64,000 bases of DNA from contig NC_050726.1 in NCBI RefSeq assembly GCF_013402915.1, positions 637,501 through 701,500 of the forward strand, read 5' to 3'. Made by a program: the position numbers and the translations under genes. Below the pieces are notes generated by a model. It made no database searches. It was not told the origin of the DNA and saw only the letters and a program-made list of their open reading frames with translations. Numbering within the stretch: the stretch's first letter is position 1; every line of letters begins with the position of its first letter. This document shows positions 47,487 through 57,129 of the stretch, in pieces. Source of the DNA: Zygotorulaspora mrakii (lineage: Eukaryota; Ascomycota; Saccharomycetes; Saccharomycetales; Saccharomycetaceae).

Positions 47487-48026
47487 ATGGTTCAGGCATA
47501 TTTTTTTGACAACAAAAACGAAATTGATGCAAGAGAACCACATTGTAGTGGAGAACTGGTTGGGCTCGATCAGTTGTCGAGACTAGGCGTTTTTTACAGA
47601 TTTATACATGATGACGATGAGGTAGATGCGCTGGCCAAAGAAAGAAATTATAAGAACCGCGACGTGGTCAACATTAGTCGAGCCAGCTTCCAAAACGATG
47701 AACAGGCGATGCTCAAGAAACTAGAGGTTTTCTACGAGGAACATATCCATGAAGATGAGGAGATTAGGTACTGCCTCGACGGGGAGGGGTACTTTGACCT
47801 GAAGGACCCCATCTGTGACAGATGGATCCGGGTCAAAGTTTGCAAGGGCGACCTGCTTGTTGTACCTGCTGGAATTTACCACAGGTTCATGCTCACGACG
47901 CAGAACTACATCAAGGCCATGAGACTTTTTCAGGATGAGCCGAAGTGGCTCGCCATTAATAAGCCGGATGCCGATGCAAATGCAGCTCGTAAGCAGTATC
48001 TGGCATCCATCTCAAGTAACACGTAA
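47487..48026 (+). CDS. ADI1: Acireductone dioxygenase
   Basis: A 179-residue cupin (S. cerevisiae also 179) of the methionine salvage pathway, oxidising acireductone to the keto-acid precursor of methionine plus formate with Fe(II). The metal ligands are visible as H86, H88 and E92 in HIHEDEEIRY, and H132 in GIYHRFML. The frame is open back to a GTG at 47430, but the ATG at 47487 gives the conserved start. Matches YMR009W, with YMR010W next. Confidence 0.97.
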   Translation: MVQAYFFDNKNEIDAREPHCSGELVGLDQLSRLGVFYRFIHDDDEVDALAKERNYKNRDVVNISRASFQNDEQAMLKKLEVFYEEHIHEDEEIRYCLDGEGYFDLKDPICDRWIRVKVCKGDLLVVPAGIYHRFMLTTQNYIKAMRLFQDEPKWLAINKPDADANAARKQYLASISSNT

Positions 48027-48287
48027 TCCCATTGCACTAGGTCTGGATGTTCAATCTGACGTTTAATCCTTCGCGTCTTGTGGTTTGTAGAGTTTCTACC
48101 ACGTATATAACGATATTCAACTTTTCCATATTTATAGCACTTAATATCAACTCATTCGCATATATATTATTTATAGCTTTCGATAATGAGTTTCACTGAA
48201 AGCCATTCATAGTTGGTTCACTGGTCCAGCAGCTTGAAGTTACCAGACTGCTCAGCTTCCGAAGAGTCATCACGCGTGGAGTTGGTC

Positions 48288-49460
48288 ATGGTAGAGGATG
48301 CTGAAGTTTCAGTGGTAACAGCCGTGAATCAAAATGAAGGGAGCGTTGGCGATTCGTTAGCGTCCTATTTGCCAAAAGTTGATCAGTTTTATATTCCGGA
48401 ATGGTTAACAATGCAGTTTATAGCGAATAATTTGATCAGTTTTACTCCTTTGTTTTCCTATGGGTCGACTATTATTAGCATACAGCAGTCACAGACGGCG
48501 CTGGGGTTTTCCATCGATATTTGTGCCACAATGCTGATTGCGAGCATACTGAGAGTATCGTATTATTTAATCACACCTTATGAAATAACGCTTTTGAGAC
48601 AGGCGTTGGTTATGATTTTCATTCAATTGATACTTTTAAAAACTACATTGAATTTTCGCCCAGATGAGTATAAGTATAATAATTTACATGATGTTGAATC
48701 ATTTACTCAATTAGTTCACGATGTGTGGTTTGAATATTTCAGCACTTCTAAACCACCAATGTTTAGCGAAGACTGGAAACTAATGCTGAAATCATTATCT
48801 TTTAGGAATCTCGCTGGTTTCAGCTATAAGATATTATTGGTGTTTATTTATAAATTTTTGAAATTTTTTGATCCGAGCTACAAAAGGTTCAAATCATTCT
48901 GGCAATGGGATAATGATAGAGCATTTTGGAAATTTTTAATGATTTTTGCAACTTTGCAGTTATTACTAACCTTTGTAATATCAAAGGTATTCAATTGGGA
49001 AAGTTTATCTGAATGGATGGGCTCTTTAATTGGCTCGTTGGGGTTATTGATCGAATCACTTCTGCCCTTACCTCAAATTGCTATCCTCTATAAATTGAAA
49101 TCTGTTCAAGGTTTCAAATTGATTCTACTGGTAAGTTGGCTTTGCGGTGATACTTTGAAAATTACATATCTGATATTTGGGGCTAACAATATTTCAATAA
49201 TATTTCTCGTGTTTGCACTTTTCCAAATGTCTCTAGATTTTTACATTGGTGGTCAATATATTTATTATAGGTTCTATTACGATTCTATGAGATCCGATCA
49301 GAGCTTCTTGGAGCAGCTTGACAACGATGGCAACCGTGAAGGTATTGAACTCGATAATTTTAGCTTATCTTCCAATTCAGCGAATGATTCCTCAAGTGAA
49401 AGCAAATCAGCTTCTCAATATTCAACCAAGAGAGAAAGAGCACATACTTTCTCAGTATAG
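48288..49460 (+). CDS. ANY1: PQ-loop membrane protein, YMR010W type
   Basis: A 390-residue multi-pass protein (S. cerevisiae Any1/Cfs1 is about 405), related to human SLC66A2/PQLC1, acting on Golgi/endosomal membranes where its loss suppresses phospholipid flippase defects. Two PQ-loop-like repeats are visible: LISFTPLFSYGSTIISIQQSQTALGFSID near the N-terminus, and LLPLPQIAILYKLKSVQGFKLI (with the PQ pair) in the second half. The C-terminal tail is Ser-rich. The frame opens upstream with a TTG at 48213; the first ATG is at 48288. Adjacent to ADI1 as in S. cerevisiae. Confidence 0.88.
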   Translation: MVEDAEVSVVTAVNQNEGSVGDSLASYLPKVDQFYIPEWLTMQFIANNLISFTPLFSYGSTIISIQQSQTALGFSIDICATMLIASILRVSYYLITPYEITLLRQALVMIFIQLILLKTTLNFRPDEYKYNNLHDVESFTQLVHDVWFEYFSTSKPPMFSEDWKLMLKSLSFRNLAGFSYKILLVFIYKFLKFFDPSYKRFKSFWQWDNDRAFWKFLMIFATLQLLLTFVISKVFNWESLSEWMGSLIGSLGLLIESLLPLPQIAILYKLKSVQGFKLILLVSWLCGDTLKITYLIFGANNISIIFLVFALFQMSLDFYIGGQYIYYRFYYDSMRSDQSFLEQLDNDGNREGIELDNFSLSSNSANDSSSESKSASQYSTKRERAHTFSV

Positions 49461-49678
49461 TTTTAACCACCTTTCATAATTCTGCATAAGGCTAACTATC
49501 TGTGACAATCTGAAAAAAGGAGCCAGCTTTTGTTAGCCATTTTTTTTACTCTAATGATATAAACACCGTTGAAAAGTTTTTCTTCTTCTTCAAATGACGT
49601 ATTTTGGTGATCTACTTAGAGATTGAGCCACGATACGCAAATTTATCGACCTATATATGTTATCAAAGAAGACTCCTC

Positions 49679-51841
49679 TTACGCATCCCAAGTCGTCTTT
49701 TCACCTGAGCCCGTATTGTTTTTGGAACTTGTTCTATTCAAAAATTCACTTCTTGCTTTCCCCTTCATCGCATAAGCTCGTAATTGATTTTGAAACATTG
49801 TCGGTTTGTCGTCTTTCTGCTTTGCTTTCTCCACCTCAACTTTAATATCGCTTTTCCTATGTTGATAGCCACTTGTCATTAATCTGTTAATACGCTCAAT
49901 GATCGCTGCTGAGTGATTGGAATTTACAAGAGAATCCCTGACGACGCATTGCTCTTTCAAGGAGTTTAACTTTTCATCCAAAAAGCTTCCATAAGACTTC
50001 ATCAAACTGTTTTTATCGTCAATATCACTAAAATGACAATTAATCCTCCAGGTTGAAACATCCTTCGGATGAAAGAAACTTGGATTTTGAAATGAATGCA
50101 AATTGTGGTAAAAATTCTCATTGTATTTTCGTGAGATATAAAGACAAGTATTCAAATCTAGTATGCCGTTTTCAGGTTTCGCAAATTCCGGTAATGATGT
50201 GCTTTCTTGATGATGCTTATAAAAATGATCCACAGTTATATCGAAACCAATTAAGGATGCCTTTTGCTTCTCGAGAACAATTTCATTTTCATTTTTAATG
50301 GACTCAATCTGATCCATTATTTCCGCATTAGACTTACCTTTAACATTTAATTTTTCGTCTTCAAAATTTGGCGGAAGTGGGAGGACAATGACTTTTAACA
50401 CAGGTACCTTTTCGCTTTTACGAGGATCTTGGAAAGACACAGTCTTTGTTTCGGTCTTCATCATTATTTTTAGCTTTTTCCAGCTTTGCTTGCCTCTCTT
50501 TTTCAATAAGTTCTCGATATGAACAAGAATATTTCTTAAAAGTAAAATTGACATCTTGAACTCAGCATCCGCGATTGCCTCTGCAATTTGACGTTCTTGA
50601 CGTTCATATTTAACGATAAATTCCTCGGTTCCATGAATTTTTTGCAACATTCTATTTCGCCTGTTCAGTTCCCTTTGAAAATTTGAATTGAAGCTTGAAT
50701 GAATGATATAATCTATATCATTTAATGGCATGTATTGAAATCCGAACATCTTTGAAATATTATGATATGCAACGAATATACCATCCATTTTCCCAATTTT
50801 CGCCTGTAATGAATATTTTAATAAAGTACTTTTTATTAGATCAAAAAATTCTCTCTCCAGTGACTCGAATTCTCCATGGACTTTATCAATTTCATATCCA
50901 GTAAAATTATCGTTTTTTTCAACGTAGGATATATCATGCCTGATTGCAGCCACTGCTCTTGTTTTTAAATCAAACACTCCCGTGCCTGGCAATTTAGGAT
51001 CAAAGGCATCGAGCTGGGACCTTAGAATGAATTTATCGATCTTTGAAAAATGATAAGATTCTTCCTCTTTTTCGTTGGATTTATCAGTGAGAAATTCTTC
51101 CAAAGAATTACCTAACGTGGATAAAATAATCTCTCTATCAAGACTTTTATCTGAATCCAGAGATATGATATTATCGTTCAACTTTCTAAGGATGATAGTG
51201 GATGGAAACTGTGCACCTTTTGTAAAAGTGCATTTTGTTTGTGGAAAGTTCTTTGAAATAGAAGTATTCACGATGTTTAGCGGTCGGAAATTCGAAAGCA
51301 GGAAATGCAAATGACTTAACGTTGATGTCATGGAGCTTGTAGACGACACGTATTTTTGATTAAATTTTTTGGCAAGCATGAATAATGAGTTATCTCGATA
51401 TGGCGTGATAAACTTGAAACGATCTTTAGATTCCAGATTGCTTGGGGGAATCATTTCCAAGTCCGGCTTAAAGTTGTATACCCCAGATCTCAAATCTTTC
51501 AAGGGGTGCAGCGTCATTGGCTGATACAAAATGCGATTCAAATCGTACACCAAACGTGCCGGCTCAACCCTCTTGTCGTCAAGAGACACACTGGTGTGCT
51601 TAGCGTGCTTTGGCGACAAAGTAAAAGACGTAATCCTCCTGGATCTCTCCACATGGCTATTATTTGATTTACGGGCGCCACTTCCCCCGTTTTTCTGTAC
51701 ATGTTTTTCCTTTTCGACATCTTGAAGGATTACTTTAGCAAACTCTGCTACCTCGGATAGACCATCACCTCCTCTGCTTCCACTGCTGAGCGATCGTACA
51801 GTAAAACCCCGAACAGTACAACTTTTGTGGGCGTAATACAT
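49679..51841 (-). CDS. PET127: Mitochondrial RNA processing protein Pet127
   Basis: A 720-residue mitochondrial inner-membrane-associated protein (S. cerevisiae 800) needed for 5' processing and turnover of mitochondrial mRNAs; the family has a PD-(D/E)XK nuclease-like fold. The N-terminus (KSCTVRGFTVRSLSSGSRGG) looks like a presequence. Family blocks include MTLHPLKDLRSGVYNFKPDLE, then KLPGTGVFDLKTRAVAAIRHD around the nuclease-like core, and KIGKMDGIFVAYHNISKMFGFQYMPL. Matches YOR017W. Divergent from STE3 over 430 bp and convergent with ANY1. Confidence 0.93.
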   Translation of the reverse strand: MYYAHKSCTVRGFTVRSLSSGSRGGDGLSEVAEFAKVILQDVEKEKHVQKNGGSGARKSNNSHVERSRRITSFTLSPKHAKHTSVSLDDKRVEPARLVYDLNRILYQPMTLHPLKDLRSGVYNFKPDLEMIPPSNLESKDRFKFITPYRDNSLFMLAKKFNQKYVSSTSSMTSTLSHLHFLLSNFRPLNIVNTSISKNFPQTKCTFTKGAQFPSTIILRKLNDNIISLDSDKSLDREIILSTLGNSLEEFLTDKSNEKEEESYHFSKIDKFILRSQLDAFDPKLPGTGVFDLKTRAVAAIRHDISYVEKNDNFTGYEIDKVHGEFESLEREFFDLIKSTLLKYSLQAKIGKMDGIFVAYHNISKMFGFQYMPLNDIDYIIHSSFNSNFQRELNRRNRMLQKIHGTEEFIVKYERQERQIAEAIADAEFKMSILLLRNILVHIENLLKKRGKQSWKKLKIMMKTETKTVSFQDPRKSEKVPVLKVIVLPLPPNFEDEKLNVKGKSNAEIMDQIESIKNENEIVLEKQKASLIGFDITVDHFYKHHQESTSLPEFAKPENGILDLNTCLYISRKYNENFYHNLHSFQNPSFFHPKDVSTWRINCHFSDIDDKNSLMKSYGSFLDEKLNSLKEQCVVRDSLVNSNHSAAIIERINRLMTSGYQHRKSDIKVEVEKAKQKDDKPTMFQNQLRAYAMKGKARSEFLNRTSSKNNTGSGEKTTWDA

Positions 51842-52274
51842 ATGTCTTCCTGCTTTCTATTTTAGCGATGGACCTTAGCATTAATTCATGATTTTTCTGT
51901 ATCACCATCTCTTTTCGATGCCCATTAATCTGAAAACATGCCCTACTTTTAGGGCACTTGAATAATCGACATCAAGTTCATTGACAAACAAAATAGGAAA
52001 GTTGTATCAAATAATGAAGATAACAAGTCACCTCAGCAGAATTTAGGGTATTCGCAGTCGTTCTTCTACTATTACTTATAATCAGGCCTCATTAGTGGAA
52101 ATGATTAATGGATGAATTGAGTAATCCGTTCGATTTGAGCAGCTAAAGGATGTAATATGAGGTACCGTTTGTTTCGGATTCAGATGAACTCGTGGGCTAT
52201 AAAAGAACTGTAAACGCAAACGATGATGTTCTTTCCCAGAAGCTTCCGTTGAAAGTCGCATTCAGCAAATCCGC
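51842..52274. other. Divergent PET127/STE3 promoter region
   Basis: About 430 bp with no ORF. It carries a degenerate Mcm1/alpha1-type sequence at 52087-52103 and a TATAAAA box at about 52199-52205, about 70 bp before the STE3 ATG. Confidence 0.55.
52087..52103 (+). promoter_or_regulatory. Degenerate P'-box (Mcm1/alpha1) before STE3
   Basis: CCTCATTAGTGGAAATG resembles the degenerate Mcm1 half-palindrome CCTAATTAGN found in alpha-specific promoters, about 180 bp upstream of STE3. A clean Q box (TCAATGNCAG) was not found beside it, so this is tentative. Confidence 0.35.
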
Positions 52275-53732
52275 ATGTCTTTTCAATCTAATATAATAGG
52301 CCTTTGCGCTACCGCTGTAGTGCTACTGATACCACCATTAGCGTGGCACTCGCAAAGCAAAAATATACCGGCAATAATTTTGATAACATGGTTACTTCTG
52401 ATGGATGTCACATTTCTGATTAGTGCTGCCATTTGGAGTGGGGAAGAATTTGCAACAAGATGGTCGGGCAAAGGTTGGTGCGACATTATTACGAAGCTGC
52501 AGGTTGGTGCTAATGTTGGGATCGCGTGTGCTGTCACAACCATTGTCTCGAATCTGCACATCGTGCTTAAAGCTGATAGTGTGATCCCGGAGGTTAATTC
52601 ATGGAAAAAGATTTGCCGCGATTTGGTGATGTGCCTCGCTACGCCAATTACCGTTATGGCTCTGTCTTATATCGTTCAACTATCAAGATTTGGCATAGGA
52701 CGCTATTATGGCTGTACTAATCTTCTATCTCCCACTTGGGTCACAACTGTATTATATACTATGTGGGCTTTGATTTGGTCAGCAGCAGCAGCCGTATACG
52801 CAACGTTGGTATTAGTTATCTTCTATCGAAAGCGGAAAGACGTTAGGGACATTCTCCATTGCACCAATTCAAAGTTAAATTTAACAAGATTTTCAAGATT
52901 GTTGATATTTTGTTTCCTCATTATTCTAGTGATTTTCCCATTAGCAGTTTATGCGGTTGTAGAAGATATTAGAAATTTAACCGGTACCTACAGCTTTAAG
53001 CAAACTCATCAACCTTATATGTGGAGAACAATTATCAAGTTCGATCAAGGAAAAAGTTTTGCAAGTGTTTGGCTGTACATCCTGATGTCACTGATGGTTT
53101 TCTTTATATTTGGTTTAGGAACTGATGCGTTACATCTTTATTCAAATTTTTTGAAGAAGATTAAACTTGGATTCATGGTAACATACATCGAGGACTCTAT
53201 TCAGAAGCACAAGGATAATCGTGTTGCTAATATTTTGAGCAAGCTAGCTTCGTCTACCGAAAGTCAAGATTCGTCATTTTCCGATTCATCGTTGGAAAAG
53301 GGGTCTGGTGATTACTCGACATATCAATCAAGCACGCTTGGGTCTAGAGCAAATTTTTATATCGATTACAGTACACCAAATGATAAGAAAGCAAGAGCTA
53401 ATGCTCCTTTTAGATCCGATTTGAGCTCAATATTCAAGTGTGAATCAAAAAATACTTCAACCATAAATCATAATGTGAAAGATGCCCCCTTGTCAACAAT
53501 TGTGAGATCGGTGGATACAAACAACATTCCCGACGATTTCGGTTCTCATTCTTTTTCAGACTGTTTTGAAGACGATAAAAAACTGAGGTCTGAAAAAGGC
53601 AAAACCGGCATTGTCAGCTACATATTCAATTCCGACGAGAGTAGAGAGTTTGATGTTACCGATCAGACACTGCCAGACCAGTTTGACAAGTCGCAGGTAA
53701 AATTTCATTACAAGGTACAGAGAAAAGAATAA
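52275..53732 (+). CDS. STE3: a-factor pheromone receptor
   Basis: A 485-residue class D GPCR (S. cerevisiae 470) expressed in alpha cells, binding farnesylated a-factor and signalling through the Gpa1-Ste4-Ste18 G protein. Seven hydrophobic helices fill about residues 5-290, with the family stretches LAWHSQSKNIPAIILITWLL, WCDIITKLQVGANVGIACAV and YVTLVLVI-like FYRKRKDVRDIL in the third loop region. A hydrophilic Ser-rich tail of about 190 residues follows, for phosphorylation and endocytosis. Matches YKL178C, with COY1 (YKL179C) in the same block. Confidence 0.97.
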   Translation: MSFQSNIIGLCATAVVLLIPPLAWHSQSKNIPAIILITWLLLMDVTFLISAAIWSGEEFATRWSGKGWCDIITKLQVGANVGIACAVTTIVSNLHIVLKADSVIPEVNSWKKICRDLVMCLATPITVMALSYIVQLSRFGIGRYYGCTNLLSPTWVTTVLYTMWALIWSAAAAVYATLVLVIFYRKRKDVRDILHCTNSKLNLTRFSRLLIFCFLIILVIFPLAVYAVVEDIRNLTGTYSFKQTHQPYMWRTIIKFDQGKSFASVWLYILMSLMVFFIFGLGTDALHLYSNFLKKIKLGFMVTYIEDSIQKHKDNRVANILSKLASSTESQDSSFSDSSLEKGSGDYSTYQSSTLGSRANFYIDYSTPNDKKARANAPFRSDLSSIFKCESKNTSTINHNVKDAPLSTIVRSVDTNNIPDDFGSHSFSDCFEDDKKLRSEKGKTGIVSYIFNSDESREFDVTDQTLPDQFDKSQVKFHYKVQRKE

Positions 53733-53831
53733 TATCACTAAAAAAAGATATATCCTTACATAGTAATGACAATTTTGCCATGTTAAATGTTATACCTATG
53801 CATACACATAGATATTAAATATAGCAAACGC

Positions 53832-55577
53832 TCAAATATTTTCACTTGCGTTGATAACATACTCATAAATGAAAGCAGTTGCTGATAAGTGGCCACTGAT
53901 ATCAACATGCTCATCAACTGAGTGTAATGTTTTCAATATTTCTGGGTCCATTAAAGATCCAACAAACCTGTAGATAAACTTTGATAAGTCCCAATAATAT
54001 CTGGTGTCAGTATTGCCAGAAATTAAAGTCGTAGAAATATAAAAATCAGCTTCTGGGTCCTCTGCAAAAACTCCATTTTCAAAAACATTTTGAATGGTAC
54101 CAGCAAATAAATCCCATACCGGTCCCGAAGATGGTGACATTGGAGCTGGTTCTAATCCATATGTAACAGAAACTTCGATAAAGCCTAAATCGGTTTCTGG
54201 TTCAATAGTATTATTATTGTAAGATAAACCATACCCGTGTTTCTTTGCGATTTCTTTAGCATATTTTAAGTCATGTTCCATAGTTTCATTAACGGAAGAG
54301 TGAATTTCAATTCTGTGATTTATCAAGAAGCTAGCGACTTCTGGTAGTGCATTTGACTTGACACCTCCTTCGATTATATCGACAGCCCTCGTGGTTCTAA
54401 TTAATTCACGGAAACGAGGATCAGTAGCCAAATAAGATTCCAAAGCTGCTTTCTTCTTCGAATCTCCTGATGCGCCAAGAATTGTTTTTTTCAAAGATTC
54501 TGGGACTAGCTCAGAATGCTCAGCAACGCAGGTCAATAAACCATATAGAGGATTATCAACTTCGAAATCAAAATCGAATGTGTATTTTTCCAGCAATGTA
54601 ATTAATTCAGCAGCGACACCAATAGTAGTATGATCAGGAGGCACAGATGAATGACCTCCATGACCATTGACGGTGAACACCACATCAGCGTATCCTTTTT
54701 CTCCATTTATTGGAGCTGCAACGTACAGATCATCGCCTAACGATATTACACCGAAACCTTCATCAATAATACTGTAAATACCATCCTTCCCGTACCTTTC
54801 CTTGAGGAAAAGTGCTAAGTTGTGAGCACCAAGATGTCCACTCGATTCTTCGTCAAATCCAAATGACATCAAAACAGTCCTTCTGGGCTTGAAACCATCC
54901 TTTAGAAGTTGCTCAATGGCATCCATTTCGGCAGTAAGCAAGTTTTTACAATCATTAGATCCTCTGCCCCAAAGTAAATCTGTTTCTTCATCGTAGTAAC
55001 CGGAAAATGGTGGGTACTTCCACGAGTCCCACGTTTTTCTTTCGACAGGAACAACATCCTGATGAGCCATAAACAAAATTGGTTTTAAGTTCTCTTCAGA
55101 GCCTTGCCAGGTATAAAGCAACCCGAGTTCATTAACTTTCTCCAACGTCACATATTTGTGAATTAATGGGTAAGTATGTTGCAAATAATGATGAAATTGA
55201 TAAAAATACCTGTAGTATTCGTGGTTTTCGGAGGGTTGTGGATTAACATCCTGAATTTCAGTAGGAATCTGAACAGCTTTTGCCAAATTCTCGATGGATC
55301 TTTTTTTGAATTCAGGGTCGTGTAGAATTAAGTCAAAAGAACCATTGAATGATGGAACAATGGCCCTAGTCTTGCCACATCTCGTATTCTTTTCCGAAGC
55401 ACCAGGCTGCTCGTTTTGCCTTGAAGACCGGAACGCTGGCAATTGCCCTCCTGCCTGAAGAATCACCCATGCGCTTATCGCAAGAGAGGCAAATATGGCA
55501 ATGAGGAGCCTTTTAAGTCTAAGGCTCACAACCACTTTTTGAGTGCCGTTGGTGTACAACTCCTTTTCTGTCGTCAT
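53832..55577 (-). CDS. CPS1: Vacuolar carboxypeptidase S
   Basis: A 581-residue M20 zinc carboxypeptidase (S. cerevisiae 576) delivered to the vacuole lumen through multivesicular bodies. It starts with a short basic cytosolic tail and a type II anchor at about 23-43 (LLIAIFASLAISAWVILQAGG). Metal and catalytic residues are in FMAHQDVVPV, GRGSNDCKNL and DEESSGHLGA, and NGHGGHSSVPP marks the dimerisation domain. The cytosolic tail has lysines, needed for ubiquitin-dependent sorting. Matches YJL172W; divergent from RFA3 across 1.1 kb. Confidence 0.95.
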   Translation of the reverse strand: MTTEKELYTNGTQKVVVSLRLKRLLIAIFASLAISAWVILQAGGQLPAFRSSRQNEQPGASEKNTRCGKTRAIVPSFNGSFDLILHDPEFKKRSIENLAKAVQIPTEIQDVNPQPSENHEYYRYFYQFHHYLQHTYPLIHKYVTLEKVNELGLLYTWQGSEENLKPILFMAHQDVVPVERKTWDSWKYPPFSGYYDEETDLLWGRGSNDCKNLLTAEMDAIEQLLKDGFKPRRTVLMSFGFDEESSGHLGAHNLALFLKERYGKDGIYSIIDEGFGVISLGDDLYVAAPINGEKGYADVVFTVNGHGGHSSVPPDHTTIGVAAELITLLEKYTFDFDFEVDNPLYGLLTCVAEHSELVPESLKKTILGASGDSKKKAALESYLATDPRFRELIRTTRAVDIIEGGVKSNALPEVASFLINHRIEIHSSVNETMEHDLKYAKEIAKKHGYGLSYNNNTIEPETDLGFIEVSVTYGLEPAPMSPSSGPVWDLFAGTIQNVFENGVFAEDPEADFYISTTLISGNTDTRYYWDLSKFIYRFVGSLMDPEILKTLHSVDEHVDISGHLSATAFIYEYVINASENI

Positions 55578-56679
55578 GTTAAAAGATAGACTTTGAATTA
55601 AAGACTAACGAATAGTAGCGAATAGTAACGAATAGCAGCGAATAGTAGCGAAAAAGAGAGAGTGCTGCGATACAGATGTAACCTTTGAATGCAATGAATG
55701 CAGACTTTACTGCTTAACGAACTTGGATTATGTTATTTTTTATTCTTTTTTCCTTATCATATCTTTTGTTTTTTTTGAGGGGAGCCGGTGACTCTGGGTG
55801 AAGATTGGAATCTACAGCACGGTTGTGTCAAAACCCCAAAAGGCAAGAGGCACCTAACGCACTTTTCAGTGCAGAACATGCAGATGCAATGCAATCCAGG
55901 GCATAGCACAAGGCTTATTCTATGCGGCTAATACTGCCCTAAAAACCAAATGACAGCCTCATCTGGATACAGGACCAACTGCGACCATGAGCTCCAAGCC
56001 AATTGTAATCCTCTTGACCGATTCTTTACTGAAGCCACTCCTGCGAAGGTTTAACATTGGGTAGATGCTGTTGAACTTAGAAATATCAGGCAGATATATC
56101 TATAGAAGTACGTCCGTGATATCCAATTGTAGGTGACTTGTGGTCGCAATCACGCGCTCATTTGAGAGTTGTCCACATTATACTCTCCCCCAGTGGCAAA
56201 TGCAGCTGGCAGAAAGCCGGGAAATATAGCCGCAGGCAGTAGTCCTTGTTTGCCCCATGACCTGGAGAGCGAAGTAAAAAAGATACAATCTCAACGAGTG
56301 AGTACGAGCAGCGATCAAACTCAAAAATACAGTGGGGCTACGTAGTAATAATCCTTGGCGGCAATTCTCGACAGACTCTTGAGACGTTCTATAGGCACGT
56401 TCTCTTTGTTTACCCAAAGCACGTCCATGCCTGTAATACAATAATGTAGACAATAATGTGCTTAACTATATCGATATGCCCTGAAATAGTGTAAAGCAGT
56501 GTCTGAAGTGAGTATCCTGCTCCAACCTGTTTATTGTTTCTGAAGCCGCGATCTATCAATTCTCTTGCGTAACGCGCTTCAGAGTATATGAAAAGATAGA
56601 AATTTCGTGTGCCTCCGCAAGAATCTTCAACAAAGAGTATCCATAGAAAGCCCATCCAATAAACCCTAACAAGAACAAC
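55578..56679. other. Long divergent intergenic region, CPS1/RFA3
   Basis: About 1.1 kb. It holds the 10-bp repeat, a GATA site CTTATC at 55753-55758 (GATAAG on the minus strand), an STRE-like AGGGG at 55778-55782 and TGACTC at 55789-55794, all fitting nitrogen or amino-acid control of CPS1. Near RFA3 an ACGCGC at about 56570 resembles an MCB. Two minus-strand frames near 56178-56724 look spurious. No RNA gene was recognised. Confidence 0.5.
55611..55650. repeat. 10-bp tandem repeat, four copies, in the CPS1 leader
   Basis: Four units of AATAGTAGCG with one or two substitutions each, ending 34-73 bp upstream of the CPS1 ATG, so probably inside the 5' UTR. Ten-base periodicity equals one helical turn. 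Confidence 0.9.
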
Positions 56680-57030
56680 ATGGCCAGTGAAACACCAAGA
56701 ATAGATCCTTGTGAGGTTGCACACACTCAGTCACCCGTTTTCAGAATTATAGCGCAAGTTAAGGGTCAGCCAAGTGAGAGCTCATTGATTCTCAGTTCAC
56801 CATCGGAGGGAAACGAAATGATAACGCTGAGCGATGTCAAAGTTTCGCTAAATAAACACTTCGAAATTGACTCATGGCATGAGTTTATATGCAGATCAAG
56901 TGACACCGGCGAAACGGGGTTTCTAGTGCTGGACTCTGTGCCCTGTATCTTGAAAGAGAATGAACAGGTGAGCGTAGACGGTATCGTAGCGCTGCAGAGG
57001 CTTGCCAAACAGTTCCCTGAAATATTTTAG
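56680..57030 (+). CDS. RFA3: Replication protein A small subunit
   Basis: A 116-residue single OB-fold subunit (S. cerevisiae 122) of the RPA heterotrimer Rfa1-Rfa2-Rfa3, which binds single-stranded DNA in replication, repair and recombination. The protein is collinear with S. cerevisiae Rfa3 from MASETPR through PVFRIIAQVKGQPSES, FEIDSWHEFICR and VALQRLAKQFPEI at the end. It is 99 bp from the stop of convergent KRE9. Matches YJL173C. Confidence 0.97.
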   Translation: MASETPRIDPCEVAHTQSPVFRIIAQVKGQPSESSLILSSPSEGNEMITLSDVKVSLNKHFEIDSWHEFICRSSDTGETGFLVLDSVPCILKENEQVSVDGIVALQRLAKQFPEIF

Positions 57031-57129
57031 GTTATCTCATCGATAGAATTTTATTTCTATATAGGTAAATATTTTATAGTATACAAATTTTCCAATTTTT
57101 CTCCATTTTAAGGATACCTCTTGCTACAT

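Noticed and set aside
56178..56724. Two minus frames (91 and 104 codons) upstream of RFA3
   Set aside because: They overlap each other and the RFA3 start, are Cys/Tyr/Arg-rich without domain signal, and look like chance frames.
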